Shown here one piece after another: positions 1 through 8,573 of a DNA stretch of 64,000 nucleotides. The notes beneath the pieces are model-generated. The model made no database searches. It saw only the letters and a list, made by a program, of their open reading frames with translations, and was not told where the DNA came from. A program made the translations under genes and the position numbers. The stretch comes from JAJEAO01 sp963667635 (GTDB lineage Bacteria > Acidobacteriota > Vicinamibacteria > Marinacidobacterales > Marinacidobacteraceae), in contig OZ246946.1 of the NCBI GenBank assembly GCA_965232015.1, forward strand, positions 744,001-808,000. The letters run 5' to 3'. Each line of letters begins with the position of its first letter. The first letter of the stretch is position 1.

Positions 1-561
1 GCCTTCCGGCCGCACATGCACCACTGGATCGAGTTGGCGGCGATGCGGGAGACCCCGCACCCGAGTCCCATCCGGGCGGTTCCGTCGCTGTTCAACATCT
101 TCCAGGCGCGCTCGGAGGGGCTCGCCACCGGCGTCGAGGAGATGTTCATGCACCTCGGGCTGCTCGAGGGTTCGCCGAGGTCGCGGGAGTTGACCTGGAT
201 CATGCTGGCGCAGCGGGCGGCGCGAGCGATCAGCGGGTTGAACCTCCACGGCGGCGAATTCGATATGGAGGAAGCCGTCGGCTACGCCATGGAGTGGACG
301 CCGCGAGGCTGGCTCACCGAGGGGGCGCTGGTCCGGGGCGAGCAGAGCCTCTATCTGCGGCAACCGGGCTACGGGACGAGTTACGTCGTCGGGAAGCTGC
401 AGATCGAGGAGCTGCTCGCCGAGGTCGCGCTTCAGGACGGGGACGACTTCTCCGTGAAGGATTTCTTCGACCGGTTCTACGCCTCCGGAGTCATCCCGAT
501 CACGCTGACGCGGTGGGAGATGACCGGCGAGAAGGACCCGGTTCTGGACCTGCGCCCGTAG
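1..561 (+). CDS. DUF885 family protein, C-terminal part (cut by window edge)
   Basis: The reading frame is open from base 1, so the start lies outside the window; about 186 C-terminal residues are visible. The order of features fits the end of DUF885 proteins: a segment resembling their 'GLATGVEEMFMHLGLL' helix, then a GWLTEGAL stretch, a GYGTSYVVGKLQI segment like the family's Y-x-x-G-x-x-x-I helix, and a final segment around FFDRFYASGVIPITL. DUF885 proteins are often predicted metal-dependent, frequently exported, carboxypeptidase-like proteins, but few have been characterised. The catalytic region is not visible, so activity cannot be judged. The next gene starts 28 bases downstream on the same strand. 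Confidence 0.7.
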   Translation, partial: AFRPHMHHWIELAAMRETPHPSPIRAVPSLFNIFQARSEGLATGVEEMFMHLGLLEGSPRSRELTWIMLAQRAARAISGLNLHGGEFDMEEAVGYAMEWTPRGWLTEGALVRGEQSLYLRQPGYGTSYVVGKLQIEELLAEVALQDGDDFSVKDFFDRFYASGVIPITLTRWEMTGEKDPVLDLRP

Positions 562-589
562 CGGTCGGGCTCGCTAGACTGCCGGCGCC

Positions 590-1384
590 ATGAGCACGCA
601 CCGACCGGGAGTGGAGACGGACTGGCGGACGAGCCTCGACCGGGTTTCGGCCACTCTCGACCGCATGGCCAAGCGCAGCGAGGAGACGGAGCGGCGGCTG
701 GAGGAGTTCGCTCTCGAGGCTGCCCGGCGGAGGGAGGAGACGGACCGGCGGCTGGAGGAGTTCGCTCTCGAGGCTGCCCGGCGGGAGGCGAAGCGAGCCG
801 CGGAGCGGGAGGCGAAGAGGGCCGCCGAGCGCGAGCGCCGACGGCAGGTGGACGAGCGACGGCGGCAGGTGGACGAGCGACGGTGGGCCGAGGCCGACCG
901 CGACCACGCCGAGATGCGGCGACGGGGGAAAGAGCACGACCGGCGCCTGCGCTATCTCGACAACCTGTTCAACGGGCAGTGGGGGAAACTCATGGAGGCT
1001 CTCGTGGACGGAGATCTGGTGTCCTTGCTCAAGAAGCGTGGCATCAGCGTGACCCACACCTGGACGAATCTGAAAATGAGGGTCGAGGACTACCGGCGCG
1101 AAGTGGACATCCTCGCCGTCAACGGCAATGAAGTCGTGGCCGTCGAGGTGAAGACGACCATGAAGGTGGCGGACGTGAACTACTTCCTCGAGATGCTGCC
1201 TCTCTTCAAGAAGCTGGCGCCGGAGTATCGGGACCGCACGGTGTTCGGAGCGGTGGCCTACCTGAAGGCGGACGAGAATTCCGACGCGTACGCCGAGCGG
1301 AAGGGGTTGTTCGTCATTCGGGCGACCGGGAGCAGCGCGAGCATCACGAACGACGACAACTTCCAGCCCCGGGCCTTCGGCTGA
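590..1384 (+). CDS. Coiled-coil protein with C-terminal PD-(D/E)XK nuclease-like domain (DUF3782-like)
   Basis: A 264-residue protein with two parts. Residues about 20-125 are highly charged and form a predicted coiled coil with an exact 18-residue internal repeat (54-bp DNA repeat starting at 680 and 734), followed by EAKRAAER and QVDERRR repeats. Residues about 125-260 look like a restriction-endonuclease fold: D173 in VDILAVNG and E186-V-K188 in VAVEVKTT match the D...E-x-K pattern. Such proteins are widespread and uncharacterised; the nuclease fold is known for the family, activity is inference. No signal peptide is seen. A TAGACT hexamer at 575-580 ends nine bases before the ATG and there is no clear ribosome binding site, which suggests leaderless expression. 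Confidence 0.75.
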   Translation: MSTHRPGVETDWRTSLDRVSATLDRMAKRSEETERRLEEFALEAARRREETDRRLEEFALEAARREAKRAAEREAKRAAERERRRQVDERRRQVDERRWAEADRDHAEMRRRGKEHDRRLRYLDNLFNGQWGKLMEALVDGDLVSLLKKRGISVTHTWTNLKMRVEDYRREVDILAVNGNEVVAVEVKTTMKVADVNYFLEMLPLFKKLAPEYRDRTVFGAVAYLKADENSDAYAERKGLFVIRATGSSASITNDDNFQPRAFG

Positions 1385-1462
1385 CCGCTTCCTGCCCGGG
1401 CCTGGCATACGCCATGCTCCCGAGTCCGAGGAGCGGGAAGATCTCCCGGAAGGCAGGAGACC

Positions 1463-2101
1463 ATGATGCGAGATGACCTGAACCGCCACCGGGCGTTCGC
1501 TGCGGCCCTTGCACTGTCCGCCGTCTCGTGCGTACACGCGGTCACGATCCGGCCGGCGCCGTCCTACGACGCCTACGCGTTCGAGGCGATGTTGCCGCTC
1601 GGCGCCGCGCTCCACGTGGACGGGGAGCGGCTGTTTCAGGAAGCGAGGATCGCGGGCCCTGAAGAGGGCTTCTGCGAGGGCAATCGCTATCCGGTGGACT
1701 CCCGGGACGCGTTCCGGGAATCGGTGATCGCGACGCTCGAGCGACTGGTGGAGCATGTGGAGCCCACTCCGGAGCCGCTCGATCGCGAGGCGATGGAGGC
1801 GCGCGGCCTCGACGCCGTGTTCCTGGTCCGGGCCGACAGCTTCGCCATGGGGCTGGACGGAGGACTGTTCCGCGACGCCGAGGCGATCGCCGAGCTGACG
1901 CTCGTCGTGTCGGCGTACACCCGCGACGGCCTGCAGTTGCGGGAGACCGTGTACGGGAGCGCGGTGCAGCAGGGGGGCGCCACCAGTTGCGGGACGCTCG
2001 CCGACATCCTGGCGGTGGCGGTCGAGAGCGCCATCGAGAGTTCCATGACCGAACTGGGCGAGCTTCTCGTGAACGCTCCGGCGCTCCGGGGCGCGCCGTA
2101 G
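1463..2101 (+). CDS. Putative lipoprotein of unknown function
   Basis: A 212-residue protein that begins with a basic segment and a short hydrophobic helix ending in AVSC, with C23 as a plausible lipidated cysteine, so it may be anchored in the membrane facing the periplasm. AGGCAGGAG directly upstream supports the ATG at 1463 (a second ATG follows immediately). The mature part has mixed alpha/beta character, with motifs such as GLDAVFLVRADSF and TLVVSAYTRDG resembling small lipoproteins that combine homologous stress proteins in the periplasm, but I recognise no family. A dispersed repeat begins about 20 bases after the stop. Confidence 0.6.
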   Translation: MMRDDLNRHRAFAAALALSAVSCVHAVTIRPAPSYDAYAFEAMLPLGAALHVDGERLFQEARIAGPEEGFCEGNRYPVDSRDAFRESVIATLERLVEHVEPTPEPLDREAMEARGLDAVFLVRADSFAMGLDGGLFRDAEAIAELTLVVSAYTRDGLQLRETVYGSAVQQGGATSCGTLADILAVAVESAIESSMTELGELLVNAPALRGAP

Positions 2102-2120
2102 CCGCCAAACCGGGCCGGAG

Positions 2121-2331
2121 CGCCGGACTCCAGTCCCTTGCCGGGCCCCCACCGGGAGAACTGGCGCCGGACTCCGCCAGTTCTCCGGGTGGGGGCCCGG
2201 CAATTCCCAAGCGAGCTGCCGGAGCGCCGGACCGCTGGCCCTGGTTCGACGATGACCTCGGCTACCCGCAAGAGCCGTCCTCAGTGCACTTGCGAGCTGG
2301 TGAAGAGTCCGGACTCCAGTCCGGCCATGGG
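2121..2331. repeat. Dispersed intergenic repeat, copy 1, with long stem-loop
   Basis: This fills most of the 312-base gap between the lipoprotein and beta-galactosidase genes, where I see no gene. It matches 62375-62553 closely, apart from an extra palindromic segment here. It holds a near-perfect inverted repeat: arms 2138-2166 and 2175-2203 (29 nt, one mismatch) around an 8-nt loop, built from the unit CCAGTTCTCC-GGGTGGGGGC and its complement. A second palindrome of the TCCGGACT/AGTCCGGA type lies at 2308-2324. A truncated TGGAGAGCGG-type element follows near 2370-2395. Confidence 0.85.
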
Positions 2332-2413
2332 CGACCGGACGGCGGCCACGAGCGATCCCTGCCGCTCGGGTCTGGAGAGCGGTGCTCCATACCGCTCCTG
2401 ACAAGATGAGGCC

Positions 2414-5400
2414 GTGACCGTTCGGCCCCGCTTCCGCACCTTCGCCCTTCTCCCTTTCGTCGCCGCGGCGTCCCTCGTCGTCGCCTCCGCGTTCCGGTCT
2501 TCCGCGCAGCCGTCCCCGGAGCGCCCGTGGGAGGACCCGGCCGTCTTCGAGATCGGGCGGGAACCGCCGCGCGCCTCGTTCCGGCGCTTCCCGACCCGGG
2601 ACGAGGCTCGCGTCGGTGACCGGGACGCCTCCTCGCGCCGCCTTTCGCTGAACGGAACCTGGCGCTTCCGCTTTGTCGGGCGCCCTGCCGACCGACCGGT
2701 CGGATTCGAGGCCGGCGATTACGACGACTCGGGCTGGGACCGGATCCGGGTGCCGTCGAACTGGGAGCTGGAGGGCTACGGGCACCCGGTCTATCGCGAC
2801 GAGTCCTACTCGTTCCCGGCGAACCCGCCCTTCGTCCCCGCCGACGACAACCCGGTCGGCTCGTACCGACGCCGGTTCGACCTCCCGGCGGACTGGAGCG
2901 GGATGGAGGTGTTCCTCCGGTTCGACGGCGTGTACTCGGCGTTTTTCGTCTGGTTGAACGGCGCGTTCATCGGCTACAGCGAAGGGAGCCGGACGCCCGC
3001 CGAATTCCGGGTGACCGAGGCGGTCCGCCCTCGGGCCAACCAGCTCGCGGTGCAGGTGTTTCGCTGGAGCGACGGCAGCTACCTGGAAGGCCAGGATTTC
3101 TGGCGCATCAGCGGGATCGACCGCGAGGTCTCGCTCCACGCGGCGCCGCCGACCCATCTGCGGGACGCCCATGTGACGGCCGACTACGACCCCACGGGCG
3201 GACGGGGCCTCGCGCATCTGACCGCGCAGCTCGCGAACCGCGGCCTCGCGGCGGCGGGGGAGACGACCCTCGAAGTCGAACTCCTCGACCCCTCCGGCGC
3301 TCCCGCGTGGGCGGAGCCGCGCCGGTTGACCGCGATCGTGGGGCAGGGGAGCGAGGCCTCGGTCGAGACGCGGATCGAGGTCGGGGAGGCGCTGGCATGG
3401 ACCGCCGAGACCCCGAATCTCTACCGGATCCTGCTCACGCTGCGGGGGGAGGACGGCCCCGTCGAGGCGACCTCCCTCCCGCTCGGGTTCCGCCGGGTGG
3501 AGACCGCGGGCGGGCAGCTCCTCCTGAACGGGCGGCCGATCACGCTGTTCGGGGTCAACCGCCACGAGCACGATCCGCAGCGGGGGCATGTGCTCGACGA
3601 GGCCTCGATGGTCGAGGACATCCGGCTGATGAAGTCCCTGAACGTGAACGCGGTCCGCACCGCCCACTACCCCAACCTGCCGCGGTTCTATGAGCTCACC
3701 GACCGCTACGGGCTCTACGTCGTGGACGAGCCGAACCTCGAATCCCACGGCATGGGGTTTCTGCCCGAGAACACGCTCGCGGCGAAGCCGGAGTGGCGGG
3801 ACGCCCACCTCGATCGGGTGCGGCGGATGGCGCTGCGCGACCGCAACCACCCCTCGGTCATCGTCTGGTCCCTCGGCAACGAGGCGGGCGACGGTGAGAA
3901 CTTCGACGCCGCCTCGGAATGGCTGCGCGAGACCGATCCGGGGCGGCCGATCCTCTACGAGCCGGCGCTGGAGCGGGACATCGTGGACATCGTCGCGCCG
4001 ATGTACGTCCGGCCCTACTGGCTGGAGCACTACGCGGCGCGGGGCGATCGCCCGTTCCTGCTCGTGGAATACGCCCATGCGATGGGGAACAGCGTGGGCA
4101 ACCTGGCGGACTACTGGGAGGTCATCGAGTCGGATCCGAAACTCATCGGCGGCTTCATCTGGGACTGGGTGGATCAGGCGCTCTCCACCGCCGACGAGTC
4201 GGGTCGGCCGTTTTGGGCCTACGGCGGCGACTTCGGGCCGGCGGGGTTCCCGACCGACGGGAACTTCCTCGCGAACGGGCTGGTGTCGGCGGATCGCCGC
4301 CCCCACCCGCACGCCTTCGAAGTCAAGAAGGTGTACCAGCCGGTTCGGGCCCGCGGCATGGACCTCGCCGCGGGCCGGGTCGAGATCGAGAACCGCCGAG
4401 TTTTCACCGATCTGTCCGACCTCGACGGCTTCTTCGAGGTGACGGCGGACGGCGAAACGCTGGCTTCAGGACCGCTCCCGGCGCTCGCCGTCCCGCCCGG
4501 AGGGCGGCAGACTGTCCAGATCCCGTGGCCGCCTCCGTCCCCGGATCCCGCCCGCGAGCTGCTCCTGACCGTCGGGTTCCGGTTGCGGGAGGCCACCGAT
4601 CTCCTCCCCTCCGGCCACGAGGTGGCGTGGGATCAGTTCTCGCTGCGGTCTCCGGCGCCGGTGGTGGCGTCGGCTGCCGAAGGGACGCTGCACATCGTCG
4701 AGACCGACGGGGAGGTCGTGATCGAGGGCGGCGCCTTCGTGGTGCGATTCGATCGGGAGCGCGGCACGATGGCGTCGCTCCGGTCCGGAGGGGTGGAGCG
4801 GATCGAGATCGGACCGCAGCCCAACTTCTGGCGGGCGCCGACCGACAACGACTACGGCAACGGCTTCCCGATCCGATCCGGGGTGTGGCGCCTCGCCGGT
4901 CGGCCGCCGAAGCGGGCGCTGGAGGCGATGGAGGTCGAACGGACCGGCGCCGGCGTCGTGGTGCGGAGCCGGTTCGCGCTGCGATCGGTGGGGGCGCGCT
5001 ACGAGCTGGAGCACGAGGTCTTTCCGGACGGCGTGGTCGCGGTCGCGGCCCGCATGAGCGGAGTGGATGAGGATCTGCCCGAGATCCCGCGGTTCGGGGT
5101 GCTGATGACCCTCCCGGGATCGCTCGACCAGGTCACCTGGTATGGCCGCGGGCCGTACGAGAACTACTGGGACCGCCGCACCGGGGCCGCCGTGGGTCTT
5201 CACCGGCGGGCGGTCGAGGAGATGGCCCACTCCTACGTGCGTCCCCAGGAAACGGGGACCCGCACCGACACCCGATGGGCGGCGGTCACCGACGATGACG
5301 GGGGCGGCGTGCTCGTCGTGGGCCTCCCGGTCGTCTCGTTCTCCGCGCTCCCGTTCCGGGTCTCGGATCTCGACGGCGGCGAAACCAAGACCCGCCGTCA

Positions 5401-6181
5401 CGCCGCGGATCTCGTGCCCCGGGACGAAGTGACGCTCGCGGTGGACGACCGGCAGATGGGCGTCGGGGGAGACGATTCGTGGGGGGCGGTCCCCCACCGC
5501 GGGTACACCCTGTGGCCGCAGGATCTGGAGTACCGCTTCCTGCTGCGCGCGCTCGCTCCCGGGGAGGATCCGGCGGTGGTCGCTCGCTCGATGGTTCCCG
5601 ATGCGGAGGCGGCCGCCGCGGTCGCTGGTCGGTCCCTCGCGCTCGACGATTTCGAGGAACGCAATCTGGTGGATCACCGGGCCCGGGGCGCTTCGGTGAT
5701 GCCGGAACCGGCGCAGAGCTCCCCCTATTCCGCGGCCGGGGACACCGGGCTGACCGACGGCGTCCGCGGCTCGGTGGACCGCCGCGGCGGCCACTGGCAG
5801 GGGTACCGGAGCGGCGAGGTGATCCTGACGGTGGATCTCGGCGAGGCGCAGCCGGTCCGGACGGTCAAGCTGTCTTTCCTGCAGCACCCGGGATCGGGCG
5901 TGTACTGGCCGCGGGAGGTCGTGGCGGAACTCTCGGCCGACGGCGAGGCGTTCCGCGACGCGGGCCGGACCGTGGTGTTCGAGCCCGACCCGACCAACCC
6001 GCCGGGGGCGGGCCGTCGGCGGGTCACGCTGGAGCTGCCCGCGGGAGCGCCGGCGCGGCTCCTTCGACTGGCGATCCGCGCTCTCGGTCCGGTGCCGGCC
6101 CCGTGGCCCACCGGACCCGACGGCGCCCGCCGGGAAGGGGAGTTGGCGTGGACCTACGTGGACGAGATCATCGTCCGCTGA
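2414..6181 (+). CDS. Exported glycoside hydrolase family 2 beta-galactosidase (LacZ type) with extra C-terminal domain
   Basis: A 1255-residue enzyme predicted to release terminal beta-galactose from oligosaccharides. An N-terminal hydrophobic segment ending near SSAQ (residues about 10-34) indicates export. The order is GH2 sugar-binding domain (about 75-245), immunoglobulin-like domain, TIM barrel (about 360-650) and the C-terminal LacZ small-chain region (about 770-1060). E490 in SLGNEAGD is the expected acid/base and E552 in LVEYAHAMGNS the nucleophile; GGFIWDWVDQ is also present. Residues about 1130-1255 add a discoidin-like domain with DLGEAQPVRTVKL, making it longer than E. coli LacZ (1024). 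GTG at 2414 is the only good upstream start, since the next in-frame ATG lies well inside the sugar-binding domain. Galactokinase lies at 21405-22601, in a separate operon. Confidence 0.92.
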   Translation: MTVRPRFRTFALLPFVAAASLVVASAFRSSAQPSPERPWEDPAVFEIGREPPRASFRRFPTRDEARVGDRDASSRRLSLNGTWRFRFVGRPADRPVGFEAGDYDDSGWDRIRVPSNWELEGYGHPVYRDESYSFPANPPFVPADDNPVGSYRRRFDLPADWSGMEVFLRFDGVYSAFFVWLNGAFIGYSEGSRTPAEFRVTEAVRPRANQLAVQVFRWSDGSYLEGQDFWRISGIDREVSLHAAPPTHLRDAHVTADYDPTGGRGLAHLTAQLANRGLAAAGETTLEVELLDPSGAPAWAEPRRLTAIVGQGSEASVETRIEVGEALAWTAETPNLYRILLTLRGEDGPVEATSLPLGFRRVETAGGQLLLNGRPITLFGVNRHEHDPQRGHVLDEASMVEDIRLMKSLNVNAVRTAHYPNLPRFYELTDRYGLYVVDEPNLESHGMGFLPENTLAAKPEWRDAHLDRVRRMALRDRNHPSVIVWSLGNEAGDGENFDAASEWLRETDPGRPILYEPALERDIVDIVAPMYVRPYWLEHYAARGDRPFLLVEYAHAMGNSVGNLADYWEVIESDPKLIGGFIWDWVDQALSTADESGRPFWAYGGDFGPAGFPTDGNFLANGLVSADRRPHPHAFEVKKVYQPVRARGMDLAAGRVEIENRRVFTDLSDLDGFFEVTADGETLASGPLPALAVPPGGRQTVQIPWPPPSPDPARELLLTVGFRLREATDLLPSGHEVAWDQFSLRSPAPVVASAAEGTLHIVETDGEVVIEGGAFVVRFDRERGTMASLRSGGVERIEIGPQPNFWRAPTDNDYGNGFPIRSGVWRLAGRPPKRALEAMEVERTGAGVVVRSRFALRSVGARYELEHEVFPDGVVAVAARMSGVDEDLPEIPRFGVLMTLPGSLDQVTWYGRGPYENYWDRRTGAAVGLHRRAVEEMAHSYVRPQETGTRTDTRWAAVTDDDGGGVLVVGLPVVSFSALPFRVSDLDGGETKTRRHAADLVPRDEVTLAVDDRQMGVGGDDSWGAVPHRGYTLWPQDLEYRFLLRALAPGEDPAVVARSMVPDAEAAAAVAGRSLALDDFEERNLVDHRARGASVMPEPAQSSPYSAAGDTGLTDGVRGSVDRRGGHWQGYRSGEVILTVDLGEAQPVRTVKLSFLQHPGSGVYWPREVVAELSADGEAFRDAGRTVVFEPDPTNPPGAGRRRVTLELPAGAPARLLRLAIRALGPVPAPWPTGPDGARREGELAWTYVDEIIVR

Positions 6182-6190
6182 TCCCGAGCC

Positions 6191-7333
6191 TCAGCCGCCG
6201 AGGAGACCGCGGGCGATCGTCCCGACGCCGAAGCCGAGATAGTTCCCCACCGCGTAGCCGGCGAGGGCGACCGCGATCCCCGGCAGGAGCTTGTCGCCGT
6301 AGCCGCGAGCCGATGCGATGGCGACCGCGGAGGCGGCGCCGCCGATGTTGGCCTGCGACGCGACCGCGAGGGTGCCGAAATCGAAGCGGAGGAGCCGTCC
6401 CACGCCGAAGATGACGAGCCCGTGGACGCCCACCGTGGTCAGGGCGTAGAGGAAGAGCGCCGGTCCGGCGGCGAGCATTTCGGAAACGAGCGACTGCGCC
6501 CCGTTGCCGGCGAGGAACAGGAGGATGAGCGCGTTCCCGAGGACCGGGGCGCCGCGGAGGCCGCGCACCCACGGCGTGTGGCCGAGGATCAGCGCGATCG
6601 TCGTGAGCCACAGCACCGACGGAATCGCGGGGACGAGGCCGCCCAGAATCTGCGCTGCGACCATGACCCCGAGCGTGATCGAGGCGAGGCCGAAGAAGTC
6701 CATGACCCGCAGGCTCTCGCCGCTCTCCTTGAGGCGCTGCTCCAGCGTCATCGGCTGATCGCCGGACACCGGAGCCGCGCCGACCGAACCGGCGGGCTTC
6801 CTCGACAGGATCGCGGGCAGGGTGAGGCAGGCGGCGAGCCATGCCACGGTCACGATCACATCGGCTGCCACTGCGCCCGACATGACCGCCGGATCGGTCG
6901 AGAAGGCGCTCCCGAGCGCGTAGAAGTTGGCTCCGCCGCCGATGTAGGTGCCGGTGAACTGCCCGGAGAGCTTCCAGGCCTCGGGACCCACCGCGTCGGA
7001 CCAGAGCAGGGTGGCGGTGGCGACCCCGGTCATCGTTCCGATCGCGCCGATGCCGAAGGCGCCGAGCATCTTCGAGCCCGCCTGCCGGATCGTCTTCAGA
7101 TCCACGGCGAGCAGGATCAAGACGATGGCGGCGTTGACCCAGATCGTTCCGAGCTGGTTGTAGGCCTCCGCGTCCCCGGGGAGGATGCCCGAGTTGGAGA
7201 GGAGCATCCCGAACGTCAGACACAGGAGCCCGGCGCTCGCGGTCTTGAAGAAGCGGTAGCGGGACTCCAGCCACACCGCGCTGAAGACGACGGCGGCGAG
7301 CGCGAGAAAAACGGCGAAGGGGTCGGTGATCAC
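6191..7333 (-). CDS. DUF819 family integral membrane protein
   Basis: A 380-residue very hydrophobic protein with about ten or eleven transmembrane segments across its length. It matches DUF819 (YjcL-like) proteins, including the conserved FTGTYIGGGANFYAL segment (residues about 125-145) and the C-terminal ASQANIGGAASAVAIA segment. The duplicated-half layout resembles transporter folds, but no substrate is established. GTG at 7333 overlaps the stop of the upstream FAH-family gene (GTGA), so the two are almost certainly translationally coupled, which may mean it carries a product or substrate of that hydrolase. It converges on the beta-galactosidase gene, with nine bases between the two stop codons. 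Confidence 0.85.
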   Translation of the reverse strand: MITDPFAVFLALAAVVFSAVWLESRYRFFKTASAGLLCLTFGMLLSNSGILPGDAEAYNQLGTIWVNAAIVLILLAVDLKTIRQAGSKMLGAFGIGAIGTMTGVATATLLWSDAVGPEAWKLSGQFTGTYIGGGANFYALGSAFSTDPAVMSGAVAADVIVTVAWLAACLTLPAILSRKPAGSVGAAPVSGDQPMTLEQRLKESGESLRVMDFFGLASITLGVMVAAQILGGLVPAIPSVLWLTTIALILGHTPWVRGLRGAPVLGNALILLFLAGNGAQSLVSEMLAAGPALFLYALTTVGVHGLVIFGVGRLLRFDFGTLAVASQANIGGAASAVAIASARGYGDKLLPGIAVALAGYAVGNYLGFGVGTIARGLLGG

Positions 7334-8454
7334 GGCTGGTTCAGGGAGGGGTCCTCATCCCAGTTGCGGACCGGGTTCTCGAGCGTCCCGACGCCCTCGG
7401 CCCAGCAGGCGGCGGTGTCGCCTGGTTCCATGAAGATGGGGGGCGTGCGGGCGTACCCGACCCCGTCGGGCGTGCCGGTCGCGATCACGTCGCCGGGCTC
7501 GAGGATCAGGTTGTGGGAAGCGAACTGGATGAGCTCGTACACGGTGTGCTCCATGAGGCTCGTGTTCGCGTCCTGCATGATCTCGCCGGAGAGGGTGAAC
7601 CGGATGTCGAGGTCGTGCGGGTCGCTGATGAACTCGGCGGGAGTGATGAAGGGCCCGAGAGGCGCGAAGGTCTCGGTGCTCTTCCACACCAGCCAGTCCG
7701 AGCCGTAGCGATCGTCGCCGCGTCCCTCCCGATCTCCCACGTCGTTCATCATGGTGAAGCCGAAGACGTGGGCGGCCGCGTCATCCCCCGGAACGTCGCT
7801 CGCCGGGGCGCCGATGACGACCGCCAGCTCGCACTCCCAGTCCACCATCTCGCGGTCCGGCTTGATCAGGATGGCCTCCCGGTGCCCGATGGCGATGCTG
7901 CCCGGCTTCATGAACAGGTAGGGGTTCTGGCGGCGGTCGTCGGGCTCGCGCTGCCAGAAGTGGTCCATCGAGACCTGGGTCTCGTCGAGCGCCGAGGCGT
8001 CCGACATGGCGGCGGGGGCGCCGGTGGTCATCTCGACCCCGTGGGCGGGATAGTTCAGCGCGGCGGCGAGGATCTTTCCGGGACGGACCGGGGGGAAGAA
8101 CCGCAGCTCGTCGAGGGGGTGGATCCAGACCGGCCGCTCGGCTTCCGGGAGATCGAGGAGCGGCTCCACCTGTTCCGCGATCCCGTGGACCCGGTCCCGC
8201 ATGCCGAGCGACCAGCGGCCGGCGAGTTCGTTCATGTCCGCCGGCATCGGGAGCGTGACCCAGAGCCGGTTGCGGCGTTCGAGGGCGGCGTTGGCGCGGT
8301 CGAGGTCCACGGCGAAGGCGTCGCGCAGGACGATCCCGAGGAAGGCCTCGCCCCGATGTTCGAACGAGCCGAGGCGAAAAAGCGACGCGGCGGACGCGGT
8401 GGCCGGCAGGAAGAGCGGCAGGAGGAGAGCGAACGCGACGGCGGGAGGTCTCAC
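7330..8454 (-). CDS. Exported fumarylacetoacetate hydrolase (FAH) family protein
   Basis: A 374-residue protein with a signal peptide at residues 1-22 (RPPAVAFALLLPLFLPATASA), which is unusual because FAH enzymes are normally cytoplasmic. The FAH C-terminal domain runs from about residue 120, with RPGKILAAALNYPAH, a metal-site-like DWECELAVVIG segment, and TGTPDGVGYARTPPIFMEPGD near the end. The family hydrolyses or isomerises oxo-acids from aromatic breakdown; the substrate here is unknown. GTG at 8454 was chosen because it begins the signal peptide and lies ten bases after a TGGGAT hexamer (8465-8470), with no ribosome binding site, suggesting a leaderless mRNA. The stop overlaps the start of the DUF819 gene. 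Confidence 0.85.
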   Translation of the reverse strand: MRPPAVAFALLLPLFLPATASAASLFRLGSFEHRGEAFLGIVLRDAFAVDLDRANAALERRNRLWVTLPMPADMNELAGRWSLGMRDRVHGIAEQVEPLLDLPEAERPVWIHPLDELRFFPPVRPGKILAAALNYPAHGVEMTTGAPAAMSDASALDETQVSMDHFWQREPDDRRQNPYLFMKPGSIAIGHREAILIKPDREMVDWECELAVVIGAPASDVPGDDAAAHVFGFTMMNDVGDREGRGDDRYGSDWLVWKSTETFAPLGPFITPAEFISDPHDLDIRFTLSGEIMQDANTSLMEHTVYELIQFASHNLILEPGDVIATGTPDGVGYARTPPIFMEPGDTAACWAEGVGTLENPVRNWDEDPSLNQP

Positions 8455-8573
8455 GCGCCGGAGTATCCCATCCTCCCGCCCGCCCGGCCCCGCCGGTCGG
8501 AGCGCGCTTCGGGGGCGGACGGGAGGAGTCCGGGGCGTTCGAGTGTGTGGTTGCAGCCGGGCTCGGGCGAGTA

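Noticed and set aside
1687..2271. Minus-strand frames beginning in the dispersed repeats (also near 62507) that share an identical N-terminus
   Set aside because: The shared N-terminus is just the translated repeat; the remainder lies opposite unrelated genes.
500..4312. Very long open frame on the minus strand opposite the beta-galactosidase and upstream genes
   Set aside because: Its arginine- and proline-rich translation has no family features and it runs across three real genes with clear motifs; such frames are common in GC-rich DNA.
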